This document shows positions 16,980 through 27,614 of a stretch of 64,000 nucleotides of DNA, in pieces. A program made the translations under genes and the position numbers. The stretch spans positions 1 through 64,000 of the forward strand of contig NZ_NEHW01000008.1 in assembly GCF_002112505.1 (NCBI RefSeq), given 5' to 3'. The DNA comes from Pseudomonas sp. R28(2017). Lineage in GTDB: Bacteria; Pseudomonadota; Gammaproteobacteria; Pseudomonadales; Pseudomonadaceae. The notes under the pieces were generated by a model that had not been told where the DNA came from, did no database searches, and saw nothing but the letters and a program-made list of their open reading frames with translations. Numbering within the stretch: position 1 is the stretch's first letter; each line of letters opens with the position of its first letter.

Positions 16980-19289
16980 ATGCGTCACGTACCATCTGCA
17001 GTGAGCTCACCACGCCTGATCGTCTCGGCCATCGGGGTCGCGCTGAGCGCTAGCGGCGCCTACGCCGCCGACCCGGCTGCCAGCAATGCCGTCACCCTCG
17101 ACGCCACCAGCGTCAATGGCAAGGCTGAGCAGGCCAGCACCGACTACAAGGTCGAGAAGGCCTCCTCGCAGAAGTACACCGCACCGCTGGTGGACACCCC
17201 GCGCTCGGTCACCGTGATCCCGCAGCAAGTGATCAAGGACACCAACGCCCTGACCCTGCAGGATGCCCTGCGCACCGTGCCCGGCATCACCTTCGGTGCC
17301 GGCGAAGGCGGCAACCCGCAAGGCGACCGCCCGTTCATCCGCGGCTTCGACGCCCAGGGTGACACCTACCTGGACGGCGTGCGCGACACCGGCGCCCAGA
17401 CCCGCGAAATCTTCGCCATCGAATCGGTCGAAGTGGCCAAGGGCCCGAACTCGGCCATCGGCGGCCGCGGCGCCGCCGGCGGTACCATCAACCTGGTGAG
17501 CAAGCGCGCGCACCTGGGCAACTCGCTCGACGGCGCCTGGACCTGGGGCAGCGACCAGACCCAGCGCTACACCTTCGATGGCAACTACCAGTTCAGCGAC
17601 ACCGTTGCCGGCCGCCTGAACCTGATGACCCACGAAAGCAACGTCGCCGGCCGTGACAAGGTCAACTACGACCGCTGGGGTATCGCCCCGTCGCTGGCCT
17701 TCGGCCTGGGCACCGCGACCCGCGTCAACCTCGACTACTACCACCTGGAAAGCGACGACCTGCCAGATTCGGGCATTCCGTACACCATTCCGACCGCTGG
17801 CAGTGCCGCGCGCACCTCGGCTCACCCGAGCAAGCCGAACGACGGCGGTGACAGCGACAACTTCTACGGCCTGACCGACCGCGACTTCCGCAAGACCCGC
17901 GTCGACATCGCCACCTTCGCCATCGAGCACGACCTGAGCGAAGCGCTGACCATCAAGAACACCTTCCGTCACGGCAACAGCATGCAGGACTACATCCTGA
18001 CCCAGCCCGACGACAGCAAAGGCAACGTCAACAACGGCAGCGTCTGGCGCCGTGCCAACACCCGTGTGGGCAACACCGCCACCACCACCAACCAGACCGA
18101 CCTGTTCGGCGAGTTCTACCTGGGCGGCCTGAAGAACAGCTTCTCCACCGGTATCGAATTGAGCCGTGAAGAAAGCGACCGCGAAACCTACAACGTCGAC
18201 ACCGACACCGTCCCCGGTGGCACAGCGAACACCAACTGCACCCCAGGCATGATCGGTGCCACCAGCGGCTACAACTGCACCTCGCTGAGCAACCCGAACC
18301 CGGATGACCCATGGAACGGTGCGATCTCGCGCAACTATGCCGGCATCAACACCAAGAGCAACACCCGGGCCATCTACGTATTCGATACCCTCGAACTGTC
18401 GCCACAGTGGCTGCTGAACATGGGCCTGCGTTACGACCATTTCGACACCCAGTACCGTGGCTACAACGCCAACGGCAGCACTGCCGTCAGTACCAAGGGC
18501 ATCGTCTCCAAGGGCAAAGACACCAGCGAGTTCGTCACCGGCCAGCTGGGCCTGGTGTGGAAGCCGGCCGACAACGGCAGCATCTACGTATCCTACGCCA
18601 CCTCCGCAACCCCACCAGGTGCGATGCTCGGTGAAGGCACTGAAGGCAACCCGCTGGGCAACACCACCGATCGCAGCGGCAACCTGCTGAGCAGCGACAT
18701 GGAGCCGGAAGAAACCACCAACTACGAAATCGGCACCAAATGGGACCTGCTCGACGAGCGCCTGTCCCTGGCCGCCGCGCTGTTCCGCACCGAGAAGGAA
18801 AACGCCCGCGTCCAGGTGAACACCACCACCTACGAAAACGTCGGCGAAACCCGCGTGCAAGGCATCGAGCTGTCGGCCAGCGGCAAGATCACCGACAAGT
18901 GGCAGGTGTTCGCCGGCTACACCTACATGGAAGCGCGCCAGATCGACGGCGGCCCGCTGGGCAAGGCCAACGACGGCAACCAGCTGCCGAACACGCCGAA
19001 CAACAGCGCCAGCCTGTGGACAACCTACTCGATCACGCCGAAGCTGACCGTCGGTGGCGGTGCGTTCTACGTGGATGACGTGTACGGCAGCGTGGCCAAC
19101 ACCACCATGGTCGACCGCTATGTACGCTACGACGCCATGGCCGCCTACAAGCTGACCAAGAACGTCGACCTGCAGCTGAACGTGCAGAACCTGACCAACG
19201 AGGTGTACTACGACAAGGCCTTCTCCACCCACTTCGCCAACCAGGCGGCCGGGCGGACGGCATTGCTGACCACCAGCGTCCACTTCTAA
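16980..19289 (+). CDS. piuA: Catecholate-type TonB-dependent siderophore receptor PiuA
   Basis: The 769-residue receptor has a signal peptide (ending SASGAYAA), a TonB-box region near the N-terminus, a plug starting VDTPRSVTVIPQQVIKD and a barrel ending in TTSVHF. It resembles Fiu/PiuA receptors for catecholate siderophores. Unlike the FecA-type receptor at 9602-12031 it has no STN domain, so it should not signal to a sigma factor. I chose ATG 16980 because it gives a normal signal peptide; a 27-codon upstream extension runs into the promoter motifs. A terminator follows. Confidence 0.93.
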   Translation: MRHVPSAVSSPRLIVSAIGVALSASGAYAADPAASNAVTLDATSVNGKAEQASTDYKVEKASSQKYTAPLVDTPRSVTVIPQQVIKDTNALTLQDALRTVPGITFGAGEGGNPQGDRPFIRGFDAQGDTYLDGVRDTGAQTREIFAIESVEVAKGPNSAIGGRGAAGGTINLVSKRAHLGNSLDGAWTWGSDQTQRYTFDGNYQFSDTVAGRLNLMTHESNVAGRDKVNYDRWGIAPSLAFGLGTATRVNLDYYHLESDDLPDSGIPYTIPTAGSAARTSAHPSKPNDGGDSDNFYGLTDRDFRKTRVDIATFAIEHDLSEALTIKNTFRHGNSMQDYILTQPDDSKGNVNNGSVWRRANTRVGNTATTTNQTDLFGEFYLGGLKNSFSTGIELSREESDRETYNVDTDTVPGGTANTNCTPGMIGATSGYNCTSLSNPNPDDPWNGAISRNYAGINTKSNTRAIYVFDTLELSPQWLLNMGLRYDHFDTQYRGYNANGSTAVSTKGIVSKGKDTSEFVTGQLGLVWKPADNGSIYVSYATSATPPGAMLGEGTEGNPLGNTTDRSGNLLSSDMEPEETTNYEIGTKWDLLDERLSLAAALFRTEKENARVQVNTTTYENVGETRVQGIELSASGKITDKWQVFAGYTYMEARQIDGGPLGKANDGNQLPNTPNNSASLWTTYSITPKLTVGGGAFYVDDVYGSVANTTMVDRYVRYDAMAAYKLTKNVDLQLNVQNLTNEVYYDKAFSTHFANQAAGRTALLTTSVHF

Positions 19290-19302
19290 GGAAACACCGC
19301 CG

Positions 19303-19334
19303 AGCCCCGTTCATACCTGTGAGCGGGGCTTTTG
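19303..19334 (+). terminator. Terminator of piuA
   Basis: AGCCCCG pairs with CGGGGCT (19303-19309 with 19324-19330) and a short T run follows. It separates piuA from the downstream reductase gene, which probably has its own promoter. Confidence 0.75.
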
Positions 19335-19394
19335 CGTATCAAGGCATAATGCACGCCGCGCGGTCTGTGGCAGCAACACAAGGTGAGAGATGTG

Positions 19395-21947
19395 GTGAAG
19401 AAGACGCTGTTCCAGCTGCACTGGTTCTTTGGCATTACCGCCGGCCTGGTGCTGGCCTTGATGGGCATCACCGGGGCGCTGTACTCGTTCCAGGAGGAGC
19501 TGCTGCGCGCCTTCAACGCCGATGTGCTCAAGGTCGAGGTGCGCGCCGAAGGCGTGCTGCCACCGGCCGAGCTGGTGCGCCGGGTCGAGGCCGAGCAAGG
19601 CGACAAGGTGTCGATGCTGTGGGTGGACGTGCGCGAAGGCAACGCCGCGCGGGTGTTCTTCACCCCGCCACCGGGTGAGCGCCGCGGCGCGCTGCGCTAT
19701 GCCGACCCGTATACCGGCGAGTTCAAGGGCGAGGCCAGTGGGCAAGGCTTCTTCAACCTGATGCTGACCCTGCACCGCTTCCTCGCCATGGGCGACACTG
19801 GCCGCCAGATCACCGGTGCCTGCACCCTGATGCTGGTGTTCTTCTGCCTGTCCGGCCTGTACCTGCGCTGGCCGCGCAAGGCGCTGAACTGGCGCACCTG
19901 GCTGACCTTCGACTGGGCCAAGAAAGGCCGCGCCTTCAACTGGGAGCTGCACGCGGTGGCCGGTACCTGGTGCCTACTGTTCTATCTTCTGTTCGCGCTG
20001 ACCGGGCTGTTCTGGTCCTACGAATGGTACCGCTCGGGCCTGAACAAACTGCTGGCTGACGAACCCGCCGCCGGCCAGCAGCAGAAGCGCGGCGAAGGAC
20101 GTGGCCGCCATGGGCCGCCCAAGGTCGACAAGAACGCGCCGCCGCTGGTGGTCGACTACGACGCCATCTGGGCCAACCTCAAGGACGCTGCCGGCCCGGG
20201 CCTGGCGATTTACAACCTGCGCCTGCCGCCGGCCGGCGGCCAGCCGGCCAACCTGTTCTACCTGCTGGAAGACGCCGCCCACCCGCGCGCGTTCAACACC
20301 CTGGTGCTCGACCCGGCCACCGGCCAGGTCAAGAGCCACGACCGCTACACCGACAAGTCCTTCAAGGCGCAGTTGCTGCAGAGCGTCTACGCCCTGCACG
20401 TCGGTGAATACTTCGGCCTGCCGGGTCGCATCATCGTCACCATTGCCAGCCTGACCATGCCACTGTTCTTCGTCACCGGCTGGCTGCTGTACCTCGACCG
20501 CCGACGCAAGAAGCGCCAGGTACGCGCCGCCCGTGGCACTGTCGACAGCAACCAGGCCAGCGGCGACAGCTGGCTGATCGGCTTCGCCAGCCAGAGCGGC
20601 TTTGCCGAGCAGCTGGCCTGGCAAAGTGCCGGGCAGTTGCAGGCCGCCGGCTTGCCGGTACAGGTACGCGCCCTGGCCGATCTAGGTGAGGAAGACTTGC
20701 GCCAGGCGCGCCGTGCCCTGTTCGTGGTCAGCACCTTCGGCGACGGCGAAGCGCCCGACAGCGCCCGCGGCTTCCAACGCAAGATCCTTGGCCAACCCTG
20801 GGCCCTGAACAACCTCAACTATGCCCTGCTCGCCCTAGGCGACCGCCAGTATCCGCACTTCTGCGGCTTCGCCCGGCGCCTGCAGGCGTGGCTTGGCGAG
20901 CGTGGCGCCAGCAGCGCATTCAGCCCGGTGGAAGTGGACAACGCTGACCAGGCCGCCTTGCAACAGTGGCAGCAGGAACTGGCGCAACTGACCGGAGCCC
21001 AGCCCGTCAGCGCCTGGCAGCCGCCGAGTTTCGGCAACTGGACCCTGGTGCAACGCGACCTGCTCAATCCAGGCAGCCAAGGCCAACCGGTCTACCTGCT
21101 GGGCCTGCGGTCCGAGCAACCGGCCAGCTGGGAAGCCGGTGACCTGGTGGAAATCCTGCCACTCAATGGCCAGCCACGGATCGATGCGTTCCTCCACGGC
21201 ATGGCACTGGACGCCAAGGCCATCGTCCACGTCGAAGGCCTGCAGCAAACCTTGGGCCAGGCATTGGCTGGCCGCCAGTTGCCAGGCCGTCGCGATCACC
21301 TGCTCGGCCTGCACCCGCAAGCGTTGGTCGATGCATTGGTGCCCATCGGCAGCCGCGAGTACTCGATCGCCTCGATCACCAGCGATGGCGTGCTGGAGCT
21401 GATCGTGCGCCAGGAGCGCCATGCCGACGGCAACCTTGGCCTGGGTTCTGGCTGGCTGACCGAGCACCTGCCACGGGGTGGTACCTTGAGCCTGCGCCTG
21501 CGCCGCAACAGTGGTTTCCACCTACCCGAAGCCGCTGCACCCATGATCCTTATCGGTAACGGCACTGGCCTGGCTGGCCTGCGCAGCCTGATCCGGGCGC
21601 GGATCAATGCTGGCGAACAGCGCAACTGGCTGCTGTTCGGTGAACGCAACCGGGCGCATGACCTGCTGTGTGGCGCAGAGCTGGAGGGCTGGCTCGACAG
21701 CGGCGACCTGGCGCGGCTGGAGCTGGCGTTTTCGCGGGATCAGGCCGAGAAAGTGTATGTGCAGGATGTGCTGCTGCAGCACGCCGAGGCATTCAAGCGC
21801 TGGATGGCTGACGGGGCTTGCGTGTATGTCTGCGGTAGCCTGCAAGGCATGGCAGCAGGCGTGGATGCGGCGCTCAAGGGCTTGCTGGGGGAAGACGCTG
21901 TGCAGCAGCTGATCGAGGATGGGCGGTATCGGCGGGATGTGTACTGA
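19395..21947 (+). CDS. piuB: PepSY-flavodoxin-FNR membrane reductase (PiuB-like)
   Basis: This ~850-residue protein fuses a PepSY-type membrane part (residues ~1-390; [22 protein letters not shown] and later helices, ending at the RRRKKRQVR border) to a cytoplasmic sulfite-reductase-like flavoprotein. The latter has a flavodoxin domain ([43 protein letters not shown]) and an FNR domain ([21 protein letters not shown]). It should pass NADPH electrons across the inner membrane, plausibly to reduce ferric siderophore. AAGGTGAG at 19380-19387 favours GTG 19395 or 19392 over GTG 19383. Confidence 0.85.
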   Translation: MKKTLFQLHWFFGITAGLVLALMGITGALYSFQEELLRAFNADVLKVEVRAEGVLPPAELVRRVEAEQGDKVSMLWVDVREGNAARVFFTPPPGERRGALRYADPYTGEFKGEASGQGFFNLMLTLHRFLAMGDTGRQITGACTLMLVFFCLSGLYLRWPRKALNWRTWLTFDWAKKGRAFNWELHAVAGTWCLLFYLLFALTGLFWSYEWYRSGLNKLLADEPAAGQQQKRGEGRGRHGPPKVDKNAPPLVVDYDAIWANLKDAAGPGLAIYNLRLPPAGGQPANLFYLLEDAAHPRAFNTLVLDPATGQVKSHDRYTDKSFKAQLLQSVYALHVGEYFGLPGRIIVTIASLTMPLFFVTGWLLYLDRRRKKRQVRAARGTVDSNQASGDSWLIGFASQSGFAEQLAWQSAGQLQAAGLPVQVRALADLGEEDLRQARRALFVVSTFGDGEAPDSARGFQRKILGQPWALNNLNYALLALGDRQYPHFCGFARRLQAWLGERGASSAFSPVEVDNADQAALQQWQQELAQLTGAQPVSAWQPPSFGNWTLVQRDLLNPGSQGQPVYLLGLRSEQPASWEAGDLVEILPLNGQPRIDAFLHGMALDAKAIVHVEGLQQTLGQALAGRQLPGRRDHLLGLHPQALVDALVPIGSREYSIASITSDGVLELIVRQERHADGNLGLGSGWLTEHLPRGGTLSLRLRRNSGFHLPEAAAPMILIGNGTGLAGLRSLIRARINAGEQRNWLLFGERNRAHDLLCGAELEGWLDSGDLARLELAFSRDQAEKVYVQDVLLQHAEAFKRWMADGACVYVCGSLQGMAAGVDAALKGLLGEDAVQQLIEDGRYRRDVY

Positions 21948-21966
21948 TCGGAAGTTGATGTAACCA

Positions 21967-22072
21967 AGGGCCGGCCTCTTCGCGGGCAAGCCCGCTCCCA
22001 CAGGTGACTCACAGATCTCGAAGGCTGTGCATCACCTGTGGGAGCGGGCTCGCCCGCGAAGAGGCCGGCCCT
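21967..22072. repeat. REP pair with extended stem
   Basis: The longest REP dyad in the window. The arms match over about 41 bp (AGGGCCGGCCTCTTCGCGGG... at 21967 and its complement ending at 22072), with one C/T difference in the right core. It lies between the convergent piuB and omega-amidase genes. Confidence 0.95.
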
Positions 22073-22075
22073 GCC

Positions 22076-22867
22076 TTAGTGCAGCTCGAAGGTATCAGCA
22101 TCCAGGTTGGCCGGGAACTTGGTGCGGTAGGCCGCCAGCTCCGTCGCGCTCAACACCGCGGTGAACACCCCGTCCGCCTCCCCTGCACTGAGCAGGCTCT
22201 CGCCCTGGTAGTCCAGCACCTGGCTGTCGCCGGAATAGGCAAAGCCTTTGCCGTCCGTCCCCACCCGGTTCACTGCGGCCACATAGCACAGGTTCTCGAT
22301 ACCCCGCGCCGGCAACAGCCGGTTCCAGTGCTGGCGCCGTGCCGCGGGCCAGTTGGCGGTGTACAGCAGCAGGTCGGTGTCCTGGGCATCACAGCTCCAC
22401 ACCGGGAAGCGCAGGTCATAGCAGATCAGCGGGCGCACGCGCCACCCCTTGACCTCGAACTGCACCTGGCGCTCACCGGGGGTGTAATGCTTGTGCTCGC
22501 CCGCCATGCGGAACAGGTGACGCTTGTCGTAATGCAGGATCTCGCCATCCGGCCGTGCCCACAGCAAACGGTTGCGGTGGCTGCCATCGGCGGCCTGGAT
22601 GATCACACTGCCGGTGATTACCGCGTCGATACGTTTGGCCTGGGCCTTGAGCCACTTGTAGGTCGGGCCGTTCTCCGGCTCGCACAGGGTTTCCGACTGC
22701 ATCGAAAACCCCGTGGTGAACATCTCCGGCAGAACCACCAGGTCGCTGCCGCGAGCCTGGTCCAGCAGCACCTCGAAATGCGCGTAGTTGGCCTCACGGT
22801 CATGCCAGGCCAGGGTGGTCTGGACCAGGGCGACTTTCAGGTTGGGCAGTGCACTCAGATCGCGCAT
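22076..22867 (-). CDS. Omega-amidase, nitrilase superfamily (YafV-like)
   Basis: The 263-residue enzyme has the Glu-Lys-Cys catalytic triad: E48 in VLPEMFTTGF, K115 in HYDKRHLF and C149 in LICYDLRFP. It is the size of YafV/omega-amidase enzymes, which hydrolyse alpha-ketoglutaramate or ketosuccinamate to the keto acid and ammonia. Its start overlaps the end of the upstream aminotransferase gene by 13 bp. This pairing recalls the glutamine transaminase-omega-amidase pathway and supports the assignment. Confidence 0.88.
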   Translation of the reverse strand: MRDLSALPNLKVALVQTTLAWHDREANYAHFEVLLDQARGSDLVVLPEMFTTGFSMQSETLCEPENGPTYKWLKAQAKRIDAVITGSVIIQAADGSHRNRLLWARPDGEILHYDKRHLFRMAGEHKHYTPGERQVQFEVKGWRVRPLICYDLRFPVWSCDAQDTDLLLYTANWPAARRQHWNRLLPARGIENLCYVAAVNRVGTDGKGFAYSGDSQVLDYQGESLLSAGEADGVFTAVLSATELAAYRTKFPANLDADTFELH

Positions 22868-24003
22868 AGTTTTTCCGCTGCCTGACGCAGCGTCTCCTCA
22901 CGTTTGGCAAAGCACAGGCGCACCAGGCGTTGCTCGGGGATGGGTTGCTGGTAGAACACCGACACCGGGATGGTCGCCACACCGTGCTCACGGGTGAGCC
23001 ACAGGGCCATGTCGACATCGTTCAGGTCGGGGCGGATCTGCGAGTAGTCCACCAGCTGGAAATAGGTGCCCGCAGTGCGGGTAAAGCTGAAACGTGAGCC
23101 TTCGAGCAGGTCGCAGAACAGATCGCGCTTGGCCTGGTAGAAGGCAGGCAGCTCATCAATGTGCTGCGGGTGCTCGGCCATGAAGTCGGCCAATGCGCAT
23201 TGCAGCGGCGTCACGCCGCAGAAGTTGACGTACTGGTGCACCTTGCGCAGCTCGGCGCTCAAGGCCGGTGGCGCGATCACGTAGCCGGTTTTCCAGCCGG
23301 TGACGTGGTAGGTCTTGCCAAACGAGCTGATGACGAATGCCCGCTGGTACAGCTGCGCGTGGGCCAGCACGCTGGCATGGCGCACGCCGTCGTAGACCAG
23401 GTGCTCGTACACTTCGTCGCTGACCAGGTAGATATCGCGGTCGGCGATCAGCCGGGCCAGCTGGTCGAGGTCTTCACGGCTGATCAACGCACCGCTGGGG
23501 TTGTGCGGCGAATTGAGGATGACCATGCGCGTGCGCGGGCTCAGGGCATCGCTGAATTTCTGCCAGTCGATGCGGAAGTCGCCGTCGCTCAGCTGCACAT
23601 GCACACAACGCCCGCCCGCCAGCTCCACGGAAGGTTCGTAGCTGTCGTAGCAGGGGTCGAAGACGATCACCTCGTCACCCGCATGGATTACCGCCTGGAT
23701 GGCGCAGAAGATCGCTTCGGTAGCGCCCGGGGTGATGGTCACTTCCTGGTCGGCATCGACCTGCGCGCCATAGAGCCGCGCGACCTTCGCTGCCACCTGC
23801 TGACGCAGGGCCGGCAGGCCGGTCATCGGCGAATACTGGTTATGCCCGGCGGCCACATGCCGGCCCACTGCATCGAGCAGCGCCTGCGGGCCGTTGAAGT
23901 CGGGGAAACCCTGGGACAGGTTGAGCGCGCCGGTCTGCACGGCGAGCTGGGACATGGTGGTGAAGATGGTCGTGCCGACATTCGGCAGTTTGCTGCGGAT
24001 CAT
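22855..24003 (-). CDS. PLP-dependent methionine/glutamine aminotransferase (YbdL-like)
   Basis: This 382-residue fold-type-I aminotransferase has SQGFPDFNGP at the N-terminus, the N-P-G segment SPHNPSGALI, DEVYEHLVYD, and the PLP lysine in SSFGKTYHVTGWKTGY. This matches YbdL/kynurenine aminotransferase III, which uses methionine, glutamine or aromatic amino acids with keto acids. The overlapping omega-amidase would remove the ketoglutaramate formed from glutamine and pull the reaction forward. A role in methionine salvage is possible but not shown here. Confidence 0.9.
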   Translation of the reverse strand: MIRSKLPNVGTTIFTTMSQLAVQTGALNLSQGFPDFNGPQALLDAVGRHVAAGHNQYSPMTGLPALRQQVAAKVARLYGAQVDADQEVTITPGATEAIFCAIQAVIHAGDEVIVFDPCYDSYEPSVELAGGRCVHVQLSDGDFRIDWQKFSDALSPRTRMVILNSPHNPSGALISREDLDQLARLIADRDIYLVSDEVYEHLVYDGVRHASVLAHAQLYQRAFVISSFGKTYHVTGWKTGYVIAPPALSAELRKVHQYVNFCGVTPLQCALADFMAEHPQHIDELPAFYQAKRDLFCDLLEGSRFSFTRTAGTYFQLVDYSQIRPDLNDVDMALWLTREHGVATIPVSVFYQQPIPEQRLVRLCFAKREETLRQAAEKLCAI

Positions 24004-24117
24004 GGAGCCCTCTTTCCTGGGGTGTATCCGGCACGGGGTGGAGTCCGAGCATAGCGGATCGAGCAGTCAGGAAAAAGGTTGAAACAATAGGGGGATTGCG
24101 CTGGATCAAAGGGCCCA

Positions 24118-24199
24118 TTCGCGGGCAAGCCCGCTCCCACAGGAACCTCACAGATGTCGAATACTGTGCATTACCTGTGGGAGCGGGCTTGCCCGCGAA
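24118..24199. repeat. REP pair (inverted repeat)
   Basis: Facing REP palindromes with 26-bp perfect arms (24118-24143 and 24174-24199). It sits between the aminotransferase start and the 3' end of der, so it follows the whole leftward block that ends with der. Confidence 0.95.
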
Positions 24200-24214
24200 G
24201 AAGCTGAAGCAGAA

Positions 24215-25678
24215 TCAGCGCTTGTCGCGGCGCTTCTTCTCGGCTTTCTTGTGGTGCGACATCAGGCGGCGCTTCTTGTTGACCTGGCGATCGGTGAGGG
24301 TGTTCTTCTTGCCCTCGTACGGGTTCTCACCACCTTTGTACTCGATGCGGATCGGCGTACCGACCAGTTTCAACACGCGGCGGTAGGTGTTTTCCAGGTA
24401 ACGCGAGTACGACTTCGGAATCTTGTCGGTCTGGTTGCCGTGGATCACGATCAGCGGCGGGTTGGCACCGCCAAGGTGGGCATAGCGCAGCTTGATGCGG
24501 CGGCCGTTGACCAGCGGCGGCTGGTGCTCGCTGACGGCATCTTCGAGGATCTGCGTCAGGCGGCTGGTCGGCCAGCGAGTGACCGCCGACTTGAACGCGG
24601 CCTGCACCGACTTGTACAGGTGGCCCACGCCGGTGCCGTGCAGGGCAGAGATGAAGTGGATGTCGGCGAAGTCGACGAAGAACAGCCGGCGCTCCAGCTC
24701 GGTCTTCACGTAGTCGCGTTCGCCCGACTCCATGCCATCCCACTTGTTCAGGGCGATGACGATGGCGCGGCCGGCTTCCAGGGCGAAGCCCAGCAGGTTG
24801 AGGTCATGGTCGACCACACCTTCGCGGGCATCCATGACGAAGATCACCACGTTGGCGTCCTTGATCGCCTGCAGGGTCTTCACCACCGAGAACTTTTCGA
24901 CTTCCTCGTGGATCTTGCCGCGCTTGCGCACACCGGCGGTGTCGATGAAGGTGTACTTCTCGTCATCACGCTCGAACGGGATGTAGATACTGTCGCGGGT
25001 CGTGCCCGGCTGGTCGTACACCACCACGCGCTCTTCGCCGAGCATGCGGTTGACCAGGGTCGACTTGCCCACGTTCGGCCGGCCGATGATGGCGATCTTG
25101 ATGCCATCCTTTTCGCTCGGGCCTGGAATGCGCACCGCTTCCTCGCCTTCGGCGACTTCGGCGTCCAGCGCCTCCTCGACCTGGTCACGCGGGATGTGGC
25201 CGAGTACCGACTCCATCAGCGCGTTGATGCCACGGCCCTGGGAGCCGGCCACCGGAATGGCGTTGCCCATGCCCAGCGGCGAGAACTCGGCGCGGGCGAC
25301 GTCGGCGTCGATGTTGTCGATCTTGTTGGCCACCAGGATGGCCGACTTGTTGCGCTTGCGCAGGTGCTCGGCAATCATCTGGTCGGCGGCGGTCATGCCG
25401 GCGCGGGCGTCGACCAGGAACAGCACATAGTCGGCTTCTTCGATGGCCATGAGCGACTGCTCGGCCATCTTCTCGTCCATGCCCACTTCGTCACCGGTGA
25501 TACCACCAGTGTCGATGAGGATGAAGGAACGACCCTGCCAGGTGGCATCACCGTACTGGCGGTCACGGGTCAGGCCCGACAGGTCACCGACGATGGCATC
25601 GCGGGTCTTGGTCAGGCGGTTGAACATGGTGGATTTGCCGACGTTCGGGCGGCCCACCAGGGCAATTACGGGAACCAT
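24215..25678 (-). CDS. der: Ribosome-assembly GTPase Der (EngA)
   Basis: The 487-residue protein has two tandem GTPase domains, each with the signature GRPNVGKS ([19 protein letters not shown] at the N-terminus and [18 protein letters not shown] in the second), and a C-terminal KH-like domain ending in a basic tail ([14 protein letters not shown]). Der acts in 50S subunit maturation. I chose ATG 25678, with GGAG nine bases upstream; the frame continues upstream into the bamB terminator, which is not coding. It is the last gene of the leftward block. Confidence 0.97.
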   Translation of the reverse strand: MVPVIALVGRPNVGKSTMFNRLTKTRDAIVGDLSGLTRDRQYGDATWQGRSFILIDTGGITGDEVGMDEKMAEQSLMAIEEADYVLFLVDARAGMTAADQMIAEHLRKRNKSAILVANKIDNIDADVARAEFSPLGMGNAIPVAGSQGRGINALMESVLGHIPRDQVEEALDAEVAEGEEAVRIPGPSEKDGIKIAIIGRPNVGKSTLVNRMLGEERVVVYDQPGTTRDSIYIPFERDDEKYTFIDTAGVRKRGKIHEEVEKFSVVKTLQAIKDANVVIFVMDAREGVVDHDLNLLGFALEAGRAIVIALNKWDGMESGERDYVKTELERRLFFVDFADIHFISALHGTGVGHLYKSVQAAFKSAVTRWPTSRLTQILEDAVSEHQPPLVNGRRIKLRYAHLGGANPPLIVIHGNQTDKIPKSYSRYLENTYRRVLKLVGTPIRIEYKGGENPYEGKKNTLTDRQVNKKRRLMSHHKKAEKKRRDKR

Positions 25679-25706
25679 CGGCTCTCCACTCTTGAATTCT
25701 TGAAAA

Positions 25707-25733
25707 TGCAAAGGCCGCTGCAAGGCAGCGGCC
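25707..25733 (-). terminator. Terminator-like hairpin between bamB and der
   Basis: On the minus strand GGCCGCTGCCTTGCAGCGGCC folds into a nine-bp stem and is followed by TTTGCATTTT. It may partly end transcripts after bamB. It lies 29 bp upstream of der. Confidence 0.65.
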
Positions 25734-25793
25734 GGAGTTCGGGCGGCGTGTCCTACGCCGCGGCCTGAAGCCGGCAAGGCTTCAAGCATAGCT

Positions 25794-26936
25794 TCAGCGG
25801 ATGGTCAGTGCCTCGAGCTTGCCGCTGTTGCCGTAGACGTAGATGGTGTCGCCGACCACAAGTGGGCGGGCGCGCAGGCCATCGCTGTCGATACGCTCAC
25901 GGCCGACGAAACGGCCATCGACCTGGCTCAGCAGGTGCAGGTAACCCTCGAAGTCACCCACCGCCACGTAGCTGGAGAACACTTCAGGCGCGGTCAGCTG
26001 GCGGCGGGCCATCGAATCGTTGGTCCACAGGGCGCTGGAAGAGCGCTCGTCGACGCTTTCAACGGTACCGGTGGCTTCGCTGACATAGACGTTGCCGTAG
26101 CCCTGGGCGACACCCACGTAGCTGGAAGCATCGCGCTGCCACAGCACGCGGCCGCTTTCCAGGTCCAGGCCCGCGACGCGGCCCTGGTAGGTGCTGACGT
26201 ACAGGGTACCACCGGACAGCAGCAGGCCACCGTCGATGTCGACCACGCGGTCCAGCTCGGAACGGCCCTGCGGGATGGCCACGCGGCTCTCCCACACCGG
26301 CACACCGTTGTTGATGTCCACCGCCACCACCTTGCCGGTGGACAGGCCGGCGACGGCCAGGCGGTTGGTGGCGATCGGCGCACCGGTGCCACGCAGGGTC
26401 AGCACGGCCGGGGTGTTTTCGTAGATCCAGCGGCGGTCGCCAGTGGCGGCGTCCAGGCCGATCAGGCGGTCGTCCTGGGTCTGCACCACCACCACGTCAC
26501 CGTTGTTGGCGGGCGGAGCCAGCACTTCGCTGGTGACGCGCGCCTTCCAGCGCTCCTCACCGGTGCTGGAGTCCAGGGCGATCACTTCACCCTTCAGGGT
26601 GCCGAGCATGACCAGGCCATAGCCGACACCGACCGCGCCGGAAACCGGCTTGTCCAGGTCCTTTTTCCACACCACGTCACCGGTGATGCGGTCGAGGGCG
26701 AAGACTTCGCCGTTGACGTCGGAGGCGTAGATGCGGTCGTTCTCGATGGCCGGAACCAGGGTGTTGTAGGTTTCACCCTGGCCGTCACCGATCGAACGGC
26801 TCCACTGCTTTTTCAGTACCACTTCTTCGGTGAACTTGGTCAGCTCGGCCGGAGGCAGTTCCTTCTTGCTGTTGCTGCTGCAACCTGCGGCCAGCACGGC
26901 CAGGGTCAGCACTGCTGCTTGTTTCCAACCGATCAC
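25794..26936 (-). CDS. bamB: Outer-membrane assembly lipoprotein BamB
   Basis: This 380-residue lipoprotein has a lipobox ([11 protein letters not shown], Cys19) and then an eight-bladed beta-propeller made of PQQ-like repeats ([56 protein letters not shown]). BamB is part of the BAM machine that inserts barrel proteins into the outer membrane. It begins with GTG directly after the yfgM stop codon, so the two are coupled. Its neighbours yfgM and der are the usual ones in gammaproteobacteria. Confidence 0.97.
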   Translation of the reverse strand: MIGWKQAAVLTLAVLAAGCSSNSKKELPPAELTKFTEEVVLKKQWSRSIGDGQGETYNTLVPAIENDRIYASDVNGEVFALDRITGDVVWKKDLDKPVSGAVGVGYGLVMLGTLKGEVIALDSSTGEERWKARVTSEVLAPPANNGDVVVVQTQDDRLIGLDAATGDRRWIYENTPAVLTLRGTGAPIATNRLAVAGLSTGKVVAVDINNGVPVWESRVAIPQGRSELDRVVDIDGGLLLSGGTLYVSTYQGRVAGLDLESGRVLWQRDASSYVGVAQGYGNVYVSEATGTVESVDERSSSALWTNDSMARRQLTAPEVFSSYVAVGDFEGYLHLLSQVDGRFVGRERIDSDGLRARPLVVGDTIYVYGNSGKLEALTIR

Positions 26937-27575
26937 TTACGCGTCCCCTTTGGCCAGGTCATCCAGCTTCAGTTGCAGGCCACCGACCGCTGCTTCGTCA
27001 GACAGCGCGGCCTTGGCTTTTTCGTAGGCACTGTGGGCATCGTCGCCGCGACCCAGTTGCACCAGCAGGTCACCCTTCAACTCTTCACGGCTGGCCAGGA
27101 ACGCCTTGTCAGCGTCGCCGTCGAGCAGCTTGAGGGCCTCTTCGGCCTTGTTCTGGGCGGCGAGCACGCGCGCCAGGCGCTGGCGCGAGATTTCACCCAG
27201 GGTGACGTCGGCCGGCTTGTCCAGCACGCTCTTCAGCTCGGCAGCGGCGTCGTCGAGCTTGCCGCTCTCGACCGCGACCTTGGCCACGAACAGGCTGCCG
27301 TACTGGGCGTACGCCGTACCGCCGAACTCGCTCTTGAGCTTGCCGGCCAGTTCCGCGACCTTGGTCGCGTCGGGCTGGCCATTCGGCGTCAGGCTGGTCT
27401 CAAGCAAAGCCTGATACAGCTGCGAGGCACCTTGCGACTGGTTGTTCTGGTACTTGTGCCAGGTATTCCAGCCCAACACCACCACGCCAGCCAGCAGGGC
27501 ACCGGTCAGCAGCGGCTTGCCGTTGCGGTTCCACCAGTCCTTGACCCCTGCCAGTTCATCATCGGTACTCGACAC
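26937..27575 (-). CDS. yfgM: YfgM-family membrane-anchored TPR protein
   Basis: The 212-residue protein has a short cytoplasmic N-terminus (DELAGVKDWWNRNGKPL), one membrane helix (LTGALLAGVVVLGWNTW) and a periplasmic helical repeat domain. YfgM works with the SecYEG-associated chaperone PpiD and with outer-membrane protein traffic. Position between hisS and bamB is the standard one. Confidence 0.92.
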   Translation of the reverse strand: MSSTDDELAGVKDWWNRNGKPLLTGALLAGVVVLGWNTWHKYQNNQSQGASQLYQALLETSLTPNGQPDATKVAELAGKLKSEFGGTAYAQYGSLFVAKVAVESGKLDDAAAELKSVLDKPADVTLGEISRQRLARVLAAQNKAEEALKLLDGDADKAFLASREELKGDLLVQLGRGDDAHSAYEKAKAALSDEAAVGGLQLKLDDLAKGDA

Positions 27576-27614
27576 CCCAATACTCCTTTTCGCCTATTCG
27601 CTTGTTGAACCGCG

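Noticed and set aside
17007..19283. Long minus-strand frame opposite piuA
   Set aside because: It mirrors the receptor gene, which has a signal peptide, plug and barrel; the antisense protein has no recognisable features.
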